From an uncultured Ruminococcus sp. (lineage in GTDB: Bacteria; Bacillota; Clostridia; Oscillospirales; CAG-272), in contig CACXBN010000151.1 in assembly GCA_902765885.1 (NCBI GenBank), positions 1 through 5,900 on the forward strand: 5,900 bases of DNA, given 5' to 3'. Numbering within the stretch: the first letter of the stretch is position 1; each line of letters begins with the position of its first letter. The translations under genes and the position numbers were made by a program. Shown here piece by piece: positions 5,411 through 5,900 of this stretch. The notes beneath the pieces are model-generated. The model made no database searches. It was not told where the DNA came from and saw only the letters and a program-made list of their open reading frames with translations.

Positions 5411-5900
5411 ATGACCATACTGCTTACTGTTATTACCGCGATCCTTTCCTTCCTGGGAACATATTGTTACCGATGGGCGGACGGCACGATCATACATTTT
5501 CTTGCGACGATCTGTGTTTTCATACAGATATATCTGATCATCCTGATAATGGCGAGAGAGAAAGGTCCCAGGAAACTCATTCCCATAGCAGTGGCGGTCG
5601 TGACGTGGGTCATCGCCTTCCTTGTCTTCCCTAGCGAGGAGGATATAACGCTCATCAAGGATCTGTTCGGCTTGATCAAAACCGCGGTCTACTGGGCGAT
5701 TGCCATTCCCTTGATGATATTCTTCGCCAAGATCTTTTTTGGCGGCGGCCAAAAGAAAACCTCTTCTTACGAAGAGGAAGACACTGTCCCTCAGAGATCC
5801 TTCGGGGACTCTATGCCGGATACGCTGTTTGACGATAACAACTGTCGCTGGGAGAAGGATTATGCCGGTCCCAACATAGCCCGTTACCATTGCAACAGTA
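5411..5900 (+). CDS. Predicted four-helix membrane protein with cytoplasmic tail (partial, runs off the window)
   Basis: The frame opens at ATG 5411 with AGGAGG at 5399-5404, six bases upstream, and stays open for 163 codons to the window edge. Four hydrophobic segments are visible at about residues 2-19 (TILLTVITAILSFLG), 26-47 (TIIHFLATICVFIQIYLIIL), 55-73 (KLIPIAVAVVTWVIAF) and 86-110 (FGLIKTAVYWAIAIP, LMIFFAKIFF). The basic stretch REKGPRK (49-55) lies between helices 2 and 3, and the acidic PSEEDIT (74-80) between 3 and 4, which suggests both termini are cytoplasmic. From residue 111 the chain is soluble: GGGQKKTSSYEEED, then DDNNCRWEKDYAGPN. The family is not recognised and no channel, kinase or transporter motif is seen. 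The gene diverges from the broken gene at 4718-5329. A minus-strand frame covering 5330-5890 is only its shadow. Confidence 0.8.
   Translation, partial: MTILLTVITAILSFLGTYCYRWADGTIIHFLATICVFIQIYLIILIMAREKGPRKLIPIAVAVVTWVIAFLVFPSEEDITLIKDLFGLIKTAVYWAIAIPLMIFFAKIFFGGGQKKTSSYEEEDTVPQRSFGDSMPDTLFDDNNCRWEKDYAGPNIARYHCNS

Noticed and set aside
5330..5890. Open minus-strand frame of 186 codons
   Set aside because: It is antisense to the plus-strand membrane protein at 5411-5900, which has a strong ribosome binding site and clear hydrophobic segments. The minus translation is a composition-skewed Arg/Asp/His-rich shadow with no start signal.

Overview
The window looks like an accessory, surface-protein-rich part of a low-to-mid GC Firmicutes chromosome, most likely a gut or rumen Lachnospiraceae-type Clostridium relative. 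This is inferred from strong AGGAGG ribosome binding sites, a Pro/Thr/Glu-rich TPSP-style linker, tandem W/Y-Y-x-x-x-G cell-wall-binding-type repeats, a fibronectin-III tail and short secreted YD-repeat proteins. No gene gives a species-level identification. Three gene ends use TGA as a real stop, so the standard bacterial code applies.

Layout. Positions 1-102 (+) hold the last 33 codons of a fibronectin type III-like extracellular protein. After a 65-base gap with a perfect 14-base palindrome comes 168-2345 (+), a 725-residue secreted mosaic protein. It carries two copies of an unnamed beta-rich domain, two Ig-like domains and eight C-terminal wall-binding-type repeats. A strong, probably bidirectional hairpin terminator (2401-2448) ends it. 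Facing it is 2632-3015 (-), a 127-residue acidic hypothetical protein with a good ribosome binding site.

From about 3100 to 3730 the sequence is non-functional debris. It has a degenerate partial copy of the 2391-2450 terminator region and minus-strand coding remnants broken by stops and frameshifts. Next is an intact unit on the minus strand: promoter ATGACA-N17-TATAAT (4664-4692), a 276-residue secreted or lipoprotein YD-repeat-like protein (3789-4619) and a UUCG-loop terminator (3731-3754).

Upstream of that, 4718-5329 (-) is an unrecognised gene split by an in-frame TGA and lacking a credible start, so it is called a pseudogene. Diverging from it, 5411-5900 (+) is the start of a four-helix membrane protein that runs off the window.

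Taken together, this appears to be a cargo or decay region: intact cell-surface genes interleaved with decaying genes of unknown family, with signs of domain shuffling and local duplication. I see no transposase, integrase, tRNA, CRISPR array or recognisable defence system.
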